A stretch of 64,000 bases of DNA, taken from contig NZ_CP091430.1 of NCBI RefSeq assembly GCF_024734895.1, forward strand, positions 6,838,501 through 6,902,500, read 5' to 3'. Made by a program: the position numbers and the translations under genes. Under the pieces are notes generated by a model. The model was not told the DNA's origin. It saw only the letters and a list, made by a program, of their open reading frames with translations, and ran no database searches. The DNA is from Paenibacillus spongiae. GTDB taxonomy: Bacteria > Bacillota > Bacilli > Paenibacillales > Paenibacillaceae. Shown in pieces: positions 25,374 to 34,597 of the stretch. How positions within the stretch are numbered: the stretch's first letter is position 1; each line of letters begins with the position of its first letter.

Positions 25374-26132
25374 TTACAGATGATATCCTCCATCGACGGG
25401 AACAGCCGCGCCGTTCACCCATGAGGACTGACTGCCGGCCAAGTAAAGCACCGCGTCGGCAATTTGCTGCGGGACGCCTACGTTCGGCTCGTGCAGGACG
25501 GCTTCCGCCAGACGCCCCGCCTCTTCGGGACTGCCGGTGACCTGCTCATACCATTGAGTCAGCAGCGGAGTCCCAATTCCCCCCGGCATAATGACATTGA
25601 AGCGAATCCCCGCTGATCGCAGGTCCAAAGCCAGCCCTTGCGTCATATGGTTCAACCCGGCCTTGATCGTATCGTAGACCAGGTTATTGCGGTCATTGCG
25701 GATGCCGTTGATCGAGCTGATATTGATGACGCTGCCACGGTTTGCCTTCAGCTGCGGCAGCGCAGCCTGGATAAGAAAAAACGGGGCTTTCAGGTTGACG
25801 GTGATCAGTCTGTCCCAATCTTCGTGCAAGATATCTTCAACCGGCTTATTGCAAACGAGAGCCGCGTTGTTGACGATAATATCGATCCTCCCCCAACGTC
25901 CTGCCGCCTCGTGCACCAGCATGCCGGGAGCTTCGGGATCCTCCAGATCGGCTTGGGCGAAGTGGGCGTCCCCTCCGCCGGTCTTGATCCCGTGGACGAT
26001 GCTTTCGCCCCTCTCCGGATTTCGACCGGTTATGAGCACCTTCGCGCCATGGCGCGCCAGCGTTTCCGCAGCCGCCTGGCCGATGCCGCTCGTCGAGCCC
26101 GTTATAATCGCTATTTTTCCTTGCACGCTCAT
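25374..26132 (-). CDS. Short-chain dehydrogenase/reductase (SDR)
   Basis: A 252-residue NAD(P)-dependent oxidoreductase. Motifs in order: TGSTSGIG (cofactor loop, about residues 12-19), NNAA (about 89-92), catalytic serine in INISSINGIRND, and YDTIK (Tyr-x3-Lys). The C-terminus ends VNGAAVPVDGGYHL as in classical SDRs. I chose the ATG at 26132 (MSVQGKIAIITG) with GGGAG upstream. The frame is open further upstream only as overlap with the beta-helix gene. It is within the locus B operon, 37 bases after the beta-helix gene, so it probably oxidises or reduces a sugar released by the locus. Confidence 0.92.
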   Translation of the reverse strand: MSVQGKIAIITGSTSGIGQAAAETLARHGAKVLITGRNPERGESIVHGIKTGGGDAHFAQADLEDPEAPGMLVHEAAGRWGRIDIIVNNAALVCNKPVEDILHEDWDRLITVNLKAPFFLIQAALPQLKANRGSVINISSINGIRNDRNNLVYDTIKAGLNHMTQGLALDLRSAGIRFNVIMPGGIGTPLLTQWYEQVTGSPEEAGRLAEAVLHEPNVGVPQQIADAVLYLAGSQSSWVNGAAVPVDGGYHL

Positions 26133-26169
26133 ATCGTCATCTCCCGGAATGGTCGTTACCCTAATCGCA

Positions 26170-28257
26170 TTACTCCCTATCCTCAAGGGAGCGCGGGCCA
26201 ACATCGGCCAGATCGATCGGTTGAAAACCAAGCGCGAAGGCCGGCGAATCCGCCTGCAGCGTGAAATCGCCCCCCGCCGCATCCGTGAAAAGGGGATCGG
26301 CATGGATCGAATGCAGATCGTATCCGAGCTGCTTCATATCCGCCGTCGACAGCGGTTCATTCAACGAAAAGTTCGCTTGCTCGTCGAAACGTTGATTGCC
26401 GCTCACCAGCTCATTTCCGGAGATGTCCCAGTACAGATTCAGATCGCTGCGGAATCCTTTTTTATCGAAACGGCCGGAATATCCCGCTACATACAACGGC
26501 TGCCCGTCTGCAACGATAATGTTTCTCTCGAACGTGAACGAAAGATGGGCTTCCGCTCGGCTGAGCGATGCCTGCCCTTCACGGCCGAAAGCGAAGATGT
26601 TGTTGCGCACCGTGTTTTCCCGCCCGTAATGCTGGTGAAACACTTGGCTGCTTGTCTTGAAGCATACGTTGTTCTCGATGATGATATGAGAGCTTCCTTC
26701 ATCCGGATAGATCGCCCATCCGCCATAATTGCATTTTTCAATATCATGGATGAGATTGCCGCGAATGACCGTGCCCGGCTGGACGCCAAGCGTATAAATT
26801 CCGCCCATGTCGCTGAGCAGCCCGTGGCCGATATCATGAATATGGTTTTTCTCGATCCTGTTGTCCCTCGATACATTCTCCCCATAACCCCATACCCAGC
26901 CGCATGAGATCCCCGTGTAATACAGGTCGTGAATATGGTTATGCGAGATCGTATTGCCGAAGGAATGAACGGAGAGAATGCCGCAAGCGCTGTGAAAAAT
27001 GTTGCCGCCGGCATGAATATGATTGTCCGTAATGCGGTTGCCGCCCGTTCGCCGCAGGATGGGGCCATCCGCATCGGCACCGTCCAGCTTGATTCCGCCC
27101 GCGCCCATATCGGCTATCGTATTGCCGACGATCCGGTTGGACATGCACCCCTCGGACAATTCGATGCCGTACCAGCCGATTCGCTCCACCCGGCAATCTT
27201 CGATGGAACAATAGCGGGCTCCGCGCATGTGGATCACGCCGGGAATATGGAATGCCGCCTGCGGCGCCGCGGCAAAATCGATACCCGGCATATCGAACCG
27301 TTCTCCGCCGCCCTGGGGCTGAATCCAATCCGTATGCGCGAAGGTCAACCCTTTGAACGATAAATATTCCACGTATTCCTTCCCGTCCGGATTGCCTGCA
27401 AGCTTCAGCAGCTGATAGGCCGATCCGGCTACGAACTCCGTATGATCGAGTTCCTCACCCGGAAGAGGGATATAGTACACCTTGCCGCCGGTCCGGTCGA
27501 GATACCACTGCCCGGGATCGGTGAGCGCTTCGAATACGTTCTCCACATAATATTTGGCATATCGCTTGGCCACGTCGTCTTTGAGCACGAACATGCTCTT
27601 TCGGTTGGATTTTACTACCCCCGTCGACGGATCGAAGGAGGCGATCGGCATTCTTTCCTCGATCCAGTAATGAACGGCGACGACATCCACATCATTCCTA
27701 TTGCTCCAGGATCCATCGATATCCCCCTGTGCGCATACGAAAGTATCCGTTCCGGCAAACAGGTCGCTGGTCATTCCCTCGTTATGAATTGCCGTGCCTG
27801 GCACATCCTTCATCCAATAGAAGCCCTGTTCGGGCAGACGGATCCTCAAACGCCGCTCCCCATTGACGAACAGCTGCCGGAAATACCGCTTTCCTTCGGC
27901 TGCACCCGGCACATCGGCAACCCACATCGCAATGCCGCCTACCGTCTCCTCCCGCCATCCGGTTATTCTCACTCCGCCATCCACAACAGGCCGTTCACCC
28001 GGATAGGCTGCGAAGGTAACCGGAGCGGAGTCTTCAGGCGTAAACACGACAGGTTCACTCTGGTAGTAATGGCCTCCGCGAAGCCATACCGTAACCGGTC
28101 CGGCAAGCATGGCGGACTGCTTCAGCTTCCGGATGGAGTCCCTCGCTCCGGCGATTGTCGCGAAGGGGCCGTCGGTCCCGTCTGAATTGGGGTCCGGCAG
28201 TCTGCCCGACCAGTCGTCGCGGCCTGTAGCGGAGATATACAGCTCCTGTAAACTCAT
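26170..28257 (-). CDS. Right-handed parallel beta-helix protein (polysaccharide lyase/epimerase-like)
   Basis: A 695-residue protein. It opens with LYISATGRDDWSGRLPDPNSDGTDGPFATIAGARDSIR, the DUF1565-like entry of a beta-helix. A long series of short strands with NRI, NHIH and NNI steps follows (GNTIADMGAGGIKLDG, NRIEKNHIHDIGHG), the ladder pattern of pectate-lyase-type right-handed helices. There is no signal peptide, so it may act inside the cell or be exported by an unseen route. I chose the ATG at 28257 (MSLQELY) because AAGGAGC lies 7 bases before it. The gap from the permease is 59 bases. Lyase, isomerase and glycosidase activities all occur on this fold. Confidence 0.82.
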   Translation of the reverse strand: MSLQELYISATGRDDWSGRLPDPNSDGTDGPFATIAGARDSIRKLKQSAMLAGPVTVWLRGGHYYQSEPVVFTPEDSAPVTFAAYPGERPVVDGGVRITGWREETVGGIAMWVADVPGAAEGKRYFRQLFVNGERRLRIRLPEQGFYWMKDVPGTAIHNEGMTSDLFAGTDTFVCAQGDIDGSWSNRNDVDVVAVHYWIEERMPIASFDPSTGVVKSNRKSMFVLKDDVAKRYAKYYVENVFEALTDPGQWYLDRTGGKVYYIPLPGEELDHTEFVAGSAYQLLKLAGNPDGKEYVEYLSFKGLTFAHTDWIQPQGGGERFDMPGIDFAAAPQAAFHIPGVIHMRGARYCSIEDCRVERIGWYGIELSEGCMSNRIVGNTIADMGAGGIKLDGADADGPILRRTGGNRITDNHIHAGGNIFHSACGILSVHSFGNTISHNHIHDLYYTGISCGWVWGYGENVSRDNRIEKNHIHDIGHGLLSDMGGIYTLGVQPGTVIRGNLIHDIEKCNYGGWAIYPDEGSSHIIIENNVCFKTSSQVFHQHYGRENTVRNNIFAFGREGQASLSRAEAHLSFTFERNIIVADGQPLYVAGYSGRFDKKGFRSDLNLYWDISGNELVSGNQRFDEQANFSLNEPLSTADMKQLGYDLHSIHADPLFTDAAGGDFTLQADSPAFALGFQPIDLADVGPRSLEDRE

Positions 28258-28316
28258 CTGCAAAGCTCCTTCCAATTTTCATGTCACTATGAAAATATAT
28301 GTCTGCCTGTTATCCG

Positions 28317-29165
28317 CTACGCTTTAATGGACCCGGAAGTAAGCCCTTCGATAAAATAACGCATGCCAAGCATAAACATCAGCAATAAAGGAATCGAAGC
28401 AAAGACGTAACCCGATGTGATGATTCCCAGATCCGGCCGGGATATTTTGCCTATCGAATTGCCGGCATCCGGCGCATAATTGGCCAAGGCCATCGAGATC
28501 GTCTGCAGATCCGGCGTGCTGATCATCAGCATCGGCCAGATGAGATCGTTGTAGATAGAAAGGAAGTTCATGATGGCGATCGTGATTAGAATCGGACGCG
28601 CAAGGGGTAGCGCGATCGACCATACGCAGCGGAATTCATTCGCCCCTTCCACCCTCGCCGCTTCGAACATCTCCTCCGGCTGGGAGGTGAAGAACGTGCG
28701 GAGCAGAAAAATAGCGAACAGCTGCCCGCCGCCGATATAAAATACGGCCAGCCCATCCAGGCTGTTCTTCAAATGCAGCCAGTCGGCGAGCACGAAATTC
28801 GGCGTCAACAGCAGTACGCCGGGAACGGTCATCAGCATGACGATGATCCAGAACATCAGGTTGCGCCCTACGAACCGGAGCCGGGCAAAGGCATATCCGC
28901 TCAGCGTCGCGAACAGCATAATGCCGAGTATGGAAATGATGCATAAATACAGCGTCCGCAGAATCGGAGCCATCAGGTCCAGCAGCGCGAAGGAATAGTT
29001 GTTGATTTTCGGCGGCCAGGGCATTCCCCAGAAATCGCCGTAAATCATCAGGCTGTCGCGCAGCGACATGGAAACCATCATAAGGATGGGAACGAATGAA
29101 AGAATGAGGATAACGGCCAGCAAGGAGTAGCTGATGATCTCTTTGGCAATTATTTTCCTTGGCAC
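28317..29165 (-). CDS. Carbohydrate ABC transporter permease (MalG type)
   Basis: A 282-residue six-span permease. The EAA loop reads EAARVEGANEFRCVWSIALP (about residues 185-205). GTG at 29165 (VPRKIIAKE) follows GAAGGAGTCTAGAGAGG, in which the TAG is the stop of the upstream permease, so the two genes are 5 bases apart and coupled. A longer frame upstream to 29450 is overlap only. It pairs with the propeller-fused permease to form the channel of locus B. Confidence 0.9.
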   Translation of the reverse strand: MPRKIIAKEIISYSLLAVILILSFVPILMMVSMSLRDSLMIYGDFWGMPWPPKINNYSFALLDLMAPILRTLYLCIISILGIMLFATLSGYAFARLRFVGRNLMFWIIVMLMTVPGVLLLTPNFVLADWLHLKNSLDGLAVFYIGGGQLFAIFLLRTFFTSQPEEMFEAARVEGANEFRCVWSIALPLARPILITIAIMNFLSIYNDLIWPMLMISTPDLQTISMALANYAPDAGNSIGKISRPDLGIITSGYVFASIPLLLMFMLGMRYFIEGLTSGSIKA

Positions 29166-29170
29166 CCTCT

Positions 29171-31150
29171 CTAGACTCCTTCCTGTTTGGAGAAGCGCAG
29201 GTTCATGATCGAGCCCGCCAATATGAAGACAGCCAATACGAACCCGATGGCGGATGCATAGCCGAAATTGGCATTGGAGATCTGATTGTACATCTGCAAT
29301 CCCGGCACATAGGTAGCCGTCCCCGGCCCCCCGCGGGTAAATAAAAAGATGTTGGCGAACCCTTGGATGCTGCCGATAAAGGTGAAGAATAAAATCAGCC
29401 GGAGCTGCGGCCGGATCATCGGCAAATCGATTTTCCAGAAACGCCCCCATGTGCCTACTCCGTCGATGGAGGACGAATCATAAATGTCTTTGCTGATCCC
29501 GATCAGACCGCCGAAATAAATCAGAAAAGCAAAGATGCTCACGAATGGGAAACCGGCCATGATGATGCTCCAGAGCGCGATGCTTTCCTCTCCCAGCCAG
29601 GCACGCTTCCAGCCGTCCAGTCCAATCGCGCCCAGAAACTGGTTGATCATTCCCGTTTCGGGTTCGTACATCATCTTCCACAGCAGAATGCCGACAACGC
29701 CGGGGACGATGCTGGGAACGACGTACGCCGTACGGAACAGGTATTTCATGCGGCTGCTGCGAAGCCAGAAGATCAGCTCGGCGATAAGCAGCGGCACCGT
29801 CACCTCCTTCAGGATCGAAGTAAGCAGAATGAGGAACATGTTCCAGATGCCCACCCAGAAGAAATGATCGGACCAAAGGGCGATAAAATTATCCAGCCCG
29901 ATGACCTTTAGAGGCTCCTTCAAGCTAAAGTTGGTAAAGGAATAGAATACCGCCATCAGTGTCGGAGCGATGTTGAAGATCAAGATGAGAATAATGGACG
30001 GCAGCAGCAGCATATAAGCGGTTCTGGAACGCTTGAGCCTTCTCCCGAAGCGGACCGCAGCAGCCCGCCAGCTTGCCACGGACCAGACCCATGCGCAAAT
30101 GGCGGTCACAGCAAGCACTGCATTGACGATAATAAGAGCCGTTTGAATGATCACCATTCGTCTGGCATCGAGTGCGCTGCTGAGGGAAACCGTTACCGTC
30201 TTTCCCTGGTCGGTCAGAAGCAGAACCTCGTCGCCAATTGTCCCTGCCAGACTGTTGATCGAGCCTGCGGATACGTTTGCCTGGTAACGCACGTATCCTT
30301 GCGCATCCAGTACAAACAGCTTGCCGTCCTTATCCCCGGCGAGAATATGTCCCGAGTCGCCCGCCGCCGCCATCGTAATCGGATATTCCGACAGAGGGTT
30401 GATCCAAAGAACCTTTCCTTTATCCGATATCATGGCAATATTGCCTCTGTCGTCACCGGCCAACAGTTCCCCGCCGCCGCTCAAGCTGAGCCTTGTAATA
30501 GGCTGGATCAGATTGGTTCTCCACTGCTCATCCCCCTCGGGAGACAAATAGCCGACTTTGGAATCCGCCGTACCGAAATATACCCCCTTCGTCCCGGCGG
30601 CTACGGCTGTAACATCGAAGCCGATCTTCGTCTTATAGCGCGCCTCACCCGTTTCGTCGAACAACCCGACCCAGAACCGGTCCGTGTACTGGCCGATCCC
30701 GTAAGCGACGGCCAACTCCCCGTTAACCGCAGCATCCAGCCCGATGACCCGGCCATTCACATTGAAGCTGGACAGCTCCGCCAGCGACAAATCAAAGATG
30801 AACACTTTCCTGTCGCCGGTTCCGACATAAATTTTGCTCTTGTCCGCCGACAAGGCCATATCCGTGACCGTTCCTTCAAGCTTCTTCTCCCGGACCGCCC
30901 CCTGCCCTTCCAGAAGCATCAGCCGGCTGTCGCTCGTAATGACGGCCGTCGTCCGGGCATCGATCTCGATTGCCTTCATCATTCTCCCGTCGGCTAGCGG
31001 GCTGCTTACTTGATAAGGCTCTCCGGAAGAAGCGAAGACAAGTGCATACAGCGCATTCGCCAGAACGATCAGAATGACGGCCCCGATAGCTGTGCGCGCT
31101 GCCCTCCCGGCGAACAGAGCCGTACCTTTCTCCCGTATCATGTTCGGCAT
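29171..31150 (-). CDS. ABC sugar permease (MalF type) fused to an extracytoplasmic beta-propeller
   Basis: A 659-residue protein, about twice the normal length. Residues 18-41 form a first membrane span. Residues about 45-330 are beta-propeller-like repeats of WD40/PQQ character (ELLAGDDRGNIAMISDKGKV, GHILAGDKDGKLFVLDAQG, KIYVGTGDRKVFIFDLS). A second span lies at about 333-357, and from about 375 a complete MalF-type permease follows, with EAA-like DIYDSSSIDGVGTWGRFWKIDLP. The positive-inside rule puts the propeller outside the cell. It may dock the binding protein or sense substrate. ATG at 31150 follows AGGAGGATATT, 21 bases after the binding-protein gene. I saw no frameshift at the junction, so it appears to be a true fusion. 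Confidence 0.85.
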   Translation of the reverse strand: MPNMIREKGTALFAGRAARTAIGAVILIVLANALYALVFASSGEPYQVSSPLADGRMMKAIEIDARTTAVITSDSRLMLLEGQGAVREKKLEGTVTDMALSADKSKIYVGTGDRKVFIFDLSLAELSSFNVNGRVIGLDAAVNGELAVAYGIGQYTDRFWVGLFDETGEARYKTKIGFDVTAVAAGTKGVYFGTADSKVGYLSPEGDEQWRTNLIQPITRLSLSGGGELLAGDDRGNIAMISDKGKVLWINPLSEYPITMAAAGDSGHILAGDKDGKLFVLDAQGYVRYQANVSAGSINSLAGTIGDEVLLLTDQGKTVTVSLSSALDARRMVIIQTALIIVNAVLAVTAICAWVWSVASWRAAAVRFGRRLKRSRTAYMLLLPSIILILIFNIAPTLMAVFYSFTNFSLKEPLKVIGLDNFIALWSDHFFWVGIWNMFLILLTSILKEVTVPLLIAELIFWLRSSRMKYLFRTAYVVPSIVPGVVGILLWKMMYEPETGMINQFLGAIGLDGWKRAWLGEESIALWSIIMAGFPFVSIFAFLIYFGGLIGISKDIYDSSSIDGVGTWGRFWKIDLPMIRPQLRLILFFTFIGSIQGFANIFLFTRGGPGTATYVPGLQMYNQISNANFGYASAIGFVLAVFILAGSIMNLRFSKQEGV

Positions 31151-31171
31151 AATATCCTCCTGCCTGGACGC

Positions 31172-32842
31172 TTATTGCCCCGGCGCCCGTTCCGGATGCT
31201 CGATGTCTTCCATGGTCAGCCCTGCGTTCTTGATAATCGCGTCGAAGTTCTTCATCCAGGATTCCTGGAGCTTCTTGCCGAATTGTTCCGGCGTAATCTT
31301 GCCTTCAAGCGCTTCCTTGTACAGATTGAAATTCGCTTTATCCAGATCGGGCACGCGCGTCGACAGCGGATTATTGATTGGAATTTCCGCGTTGCCGAGC
31401 ATCTTGATCTCTTTGAACATCTCCTGGATCTGGGCTGGAACCGTAATATTCCGGACCATGACCGGCCCGCCGGGATTGAACTCATTCGCGGCCACCATGC
31501 CATCGACCCATGCCTGATAGCCCGGCTGGGAGAGCCAGAACATCACGAAATCCAGTACCATATCCGTCTGTGCCTGATTCTTCTCAATAATGCTGACATA
31601 TTCGCCCGTTGCCGATTCTACGCTGCGAACCGGCCCTTGAACGAGGCCGCCCGTCATCGGCGGATTTTCGAACGTTCCCCAATTGAACGGCTTGAGCGAG
31701 CCGGTATCCGTAATCTTCAATTCCTTCAACCGCACCGGGTCATTCAGGTTTGCCATATCCTTCTTCACCGTCGGAAGGCTCCAGGTCCCGTCAATGATCA
31801 TGGCCGCTTTCTGCTGGAGGAATAAAGGATAATCGTCGGTGCTTATGAAGAAATCCTTCTGTGCATATTTAGGGAACACCTTCGCCATATTGGCGACCAT
31901 CTGGGTCATCTCCGGCGTATCGAACCGGATAACGCCATCCTTAATCGCCTTATACAGTCTGGCCTGATTGAAATTATATTTTAGATCGATGTAAGGATCG
32001 TTCGGATCCGCTTTGAAGCTGCCGTCCAAATCATCGTCATAGTTGTAGTCACCCTCTTGCGCTCTAACGATGTCATGCCAGTTGCGGGTGAATTGATCAA
32101 GATAAATCTCGATCACCCACTGCGGCACCTTCCACACAAAGTTCGAGGCAATCGGAATCATTCCCGAGGCTTTGATTTTCTCCGATACGCTGACAAGCTC
32201 ATCCCAGTTGTTCGGCGGCTGCAGATTCAGCTTGTCGAATACGTCCTTGTTGTAGAACCACATAATATGGACCGATTGAGTCGGCAGCATGATGCGCTCT
32301 CCCTTGGCATTCTTGGCTACGAAGAAATTAAAGTCCAGATCGTCGTCCCATTTGTTGCCGGTGTAAGGATTGACCTGATAACGGTACTTATCGAAGTTCA
32401 AGTACTTGTCGTAGGTGGGCACGTAGTTGCCGGCAACCAGATCCGGACGCGGCGTACCTACGGCGAGCATCGTCCCCAGGACCGTAGGATAATCGCCCGA
32501 TGTGCTGCCCTTGGGCTCCCAAACCAGCTTCACATTGGGCTGTACCTTCTTATAGGCCGCTGCGAGAGCCTCGAATGCTTTGGCGTCGCCGGCATCTTCG
32601 GGATTCCCGTTTAGCGAAATGACGATCTCGCCGCTGTATTGTTTCCGTTCCACGTCAGCCGGCTCTTTTTCTTCCTCGCTTTGAACCGCAGGCGGGTCGC
32701 TTTTGTTCCCTTCCGCTGCGGGCTCATTAGCGGCAGGCTCATTATTGGCAGGAACGATCGGCTTGGATGAATCGCTGCATGCCGAGAGAACGGCCGTTAA
32801 GGCAAAAATAATCATAACTAGCATCGTGCTGATTTTTTTCAT
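31172..32842 (-). CDS. Extracellular solute-binding lipoprotein of locus B sugar ABC transporter
   Basis: A 556-residue lipoprotein. The signal peptide (KKISTMLVMIIFALTAV) ends in the lipobox LSAC, followed by a long Glu/Pro/Ala-rich tether (about residues 25-60). The family-1 binding-protein fold begins EIVISLNGNPEDAGDAKAFEALAAAYKK, with hinge-region aromatics such as IMWFYNKDVFDKL. I chose the ATG at 32842 (MKKISTML) because GGAGGGCTATGC lies upstream. The frame is open for 13 further codons. It is the first gene of the locus B operon. Transcription would start in the 346-base space below the GntR gene. Confidence 0.92.
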   Translation of the reverse strand: MKKISTMLVMIIFALTAVLSACSDSSKPIVPANNEPAANEPAAEGNKSDPPAVQSEEEKEPADVERKQYSGEIVISLNGNPEDAGDAKAFEALAAAYKKVQPNVKLVWEPKGSTSGDYPTVLGTMLAVGTPRPDLVAGNYVPTYDKYLNFDKYRYQVNPYTGNKWDDDLDFNFFVAKNAKGERIMLPTQSVHIMWFYNKDVFDKLNLQPPNNWDELVSVSEKIKASGMIPIASNFVWKVPQWVIEIYLDQFTRNWHDIVRAQEGDYNYDDDLDGSFKADPNDPYIDLKYNFNQARLYKAIKDGVIRFDTPEMTQMVANMAKVFPKYAQKDFFISTDDYPLFLQQKAAMIIDGTWSLPTVKKDMANLNDPVRLKELKITDTGSLKPFNWGTFENPPMTGGLVQGPVRSVESATGEYVSIIEKNQAQTDMVLDFVMFWLSQPGYQAWVDGMVAANEFNPGGPVMVRNITVPAQIQEMFKEIKMLGNAEIPINNPLSTRVPDLDKANFNLYKEALEGKITPEQFGKKLQESWMKNFDAIIKNAGLTMEDIEHPERAPGQ

Positions 32843-33188
32843 GCATAGCCCTCCATAGGAATAGAATAGATGCTTATTCAAACTCCTTTATGCAAATCAG
32901 CCTGGAAGATGTCCAGCAGTCTTCGTTATGGAACAGCTGCTGGTAGTCGAACTATTTTGCCGCTTCTATTAATAGGTTATTGTTATAAAAATCACCACCT
33001 TCATATCGTTACGGAATAAAATAGCGATGACATCCATCACTTGGTGCAGCTGAATGAGAGAGTGCTAGCGAGTAATAAGGGATGTTTACAACGATGAGGG
33101 CATTGGTTTGACCGATTTGGAGATAGGGAGATTTGGAGGCAGAAGAGGCTCTTTGATGCCTGGTCTTTCAGAAGAACGGGAAGGAAGG
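32843..33188. other. Promoter region of locus B, no gene seen
   Basis: 346 bases between the GntR stop and the binding-protein start, both on the minus strand. An AT-rich block (about 32965-33000, ATTTTTATAACAATAACCTA on the minus strand) could hold the promoter. I could not pick a convincing -35/-10 pair or a clear cre or GntR dyad. Nothing else is recognised. Confidence 0.4.
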
Positions 33189-33878
33189 TTAAACCTCCCC
33201 GCCGTTCATATCGATCCAGTCGATTAAATTGCGTCTGGAATAGTCCAGATGCTCGCGGATCGCATTGCGTGTGCGTTGCCAGTCCTGCTGCAGCAATTGG
33301 TCAACGATCTGACGGTGCTGCGTCATGGACAAATTATATTTCTCCGGCGTAGGGTTGCCGACGGTCAGAATGCGAAAGTTCATTAAATTCTGATAGGTTT
33401 CCAAAATTTGAATATTGCCGCAAGCATTAATAAACGCCGTGTGAAAAATCATATCCAAATTGCCGTACTGTTCGATCGGCGTTATAGCCGGGTCAACCTC
33501 CGCAACCGCATGACGCGTAATTTGATCGAGCTTGGCGGCGATTTCCTCAAAACGGCCGTCGGAGAACTGACGATACTGTTCGATCACCCAATAGTCGATC
33601 ATGAGCCTGAATTCAATCACCTGCTCCACATAGCTCTTATCGATCCCGACGACAAACGTCCCGACTTTGGGCACCGTTTTGACCAGTCCTTCGGCTTCAA
33701 GACGATTCAATGCCTCTCGAATCGGGGTAATGCTGATGCCCAAATTTTTCGCCAGGACAGGTATGGATATCTTCTCGTTCGAACGAAAGGTACGGCGGAG
33801 TATCAGCTGCTTCAACGTGCCGTACACCTGATCGAATAAATTGGACGTTTGAATTTTAGGTAGGTCCACTGCAACCAC
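33189..33878 (-). CDS. GntR family transcriptional regulator (FadR/FCD type)
   Basis: A 229-residue regulator. The N-terminal winged helix contains IPVLAKNLGISITPIREALNRLEAEGLV (about residues 44-71), the GntR signature. The all-helical C-terminal half (EFRLMIDYWVIEQYRQ..., AFINACGNIQILETYQNLMNFR, MTQHRQIVDQLLQQD) is the FCD ligand-binding domain used by regulators of sugar-acid and organic-acid genes. GTG at 33878 is the longest start. An internal GTG at codon 4 is equally plausible. It lies upstream of the locus B operon on the same strand and is the natural candidate regulator. Confidence 0.9.
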   Translation of the reverse strand: MVAVDLPKIQTSNLFDQVYGTLKQLILRRTFRSNEKISIPVLAKNLGISITPIREALNRLEAEGLVKTVPKVGTFVVGIDKSYVEQVIEFRLMIDYWVIEQYRQFSDGRFEEIAAKLDQITRHAVAEVDPAITPIEQYGNLDMIFHTAFINACGNIQILETYQNLMNFRILTVGNPTPEKYNLSMTQHRQIVDQLLQQDWQRTRNAIREHLDYSRRNLIDWIDMNGGEV

Positions 33879-33931
33879 GCCTTCTTCACAAGATGGATTG
33901 GATGAGATTCGCGATAATGATGATTTAGAAT

Positions 33932-34200
33932 GATGAAATTTATGACGATGAAATTTATGGTGATGAAATCGATGATGGCGGAATTTATGTGAGAAATTTA
34001 GGTTGTTGGAATTTTAGATGGTGAACTGTGCGGTAATGAGCTTTGCGGTAGTGAGCTTTGCGATGGTGAGCTTTGCGATGGTGAGCTTTGCGATGGTGAG
34101 CTTTGCGATGGTGAGCTTTGCGATGGTGAGCTTTGCGATGGTGAGCTTTGCGGTAGTGAGCTTTGCGACGGTGAAATTCATGATGATGAGCAATGATAAT
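33932..34200. repeat. 15-bp-period minisatellite in two related blocks
   Basis: From 33932 there are about four units close to GATGAAATTTATGAC, a few decayed units, then ten units of GTGAGCTTTGCGATG from 34021 to 34170, six of them identical (34051-34140). Decayed units continue to about 34200. Because 15 is a multiple of three, open frames appear on both strands (pentapeptide VSFAM on plus, TIAKL on minus). Neither has a convincing start site, so I treat the repeat as non-coding. It lies upstream of the GntR gene. Confidence 0.85.
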
Positions 34201-34597
34201 GTAATCGCTTTCTTATATATAAGATATAAGATGTAAGCCGGGAAGTCAAACGCTAAATATAATACGACAATGTTCATCAAAAAGCGGCACCGCCTCCTTC
34301 GTCCGGCCCCTACCTTTTACGTATTCAAGCTTACTTGCGTTTTTTCATTGCTTGTCCGACCACCTATTTTCAGCCGCATAGCATCCATTCATATTGTAGT
34401 GATGTTGGTTGAAGCCAACCGCATTTATACCGTTAAGATAGTCAAATATAAATTAATTTAATTTTTACAATTTTCTGATAATTATTTACGCGACCTTAAC
34501 AAACCGCTGCTATTCTGAGTGTATATCAGCCGAATCCCATCCATGCCGCACCGAGCCGGCTTGATCGGAAACCATCACCTGCACTGGAGGCGAAACT

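Noticed and set aside
33932..34200. CRISPR array
   Set aside because: Units are contiguous 15-mers with no unique spacers and no cas genes.
34014..34280. Frames of 72 aa (plus) and 88 aa (minus) made of pentapeptide repeats
   Set aside because: They are the automatic product of a 15-bp tandem repeat, occur on both strands and lack start sites, so they are not taken as genes.
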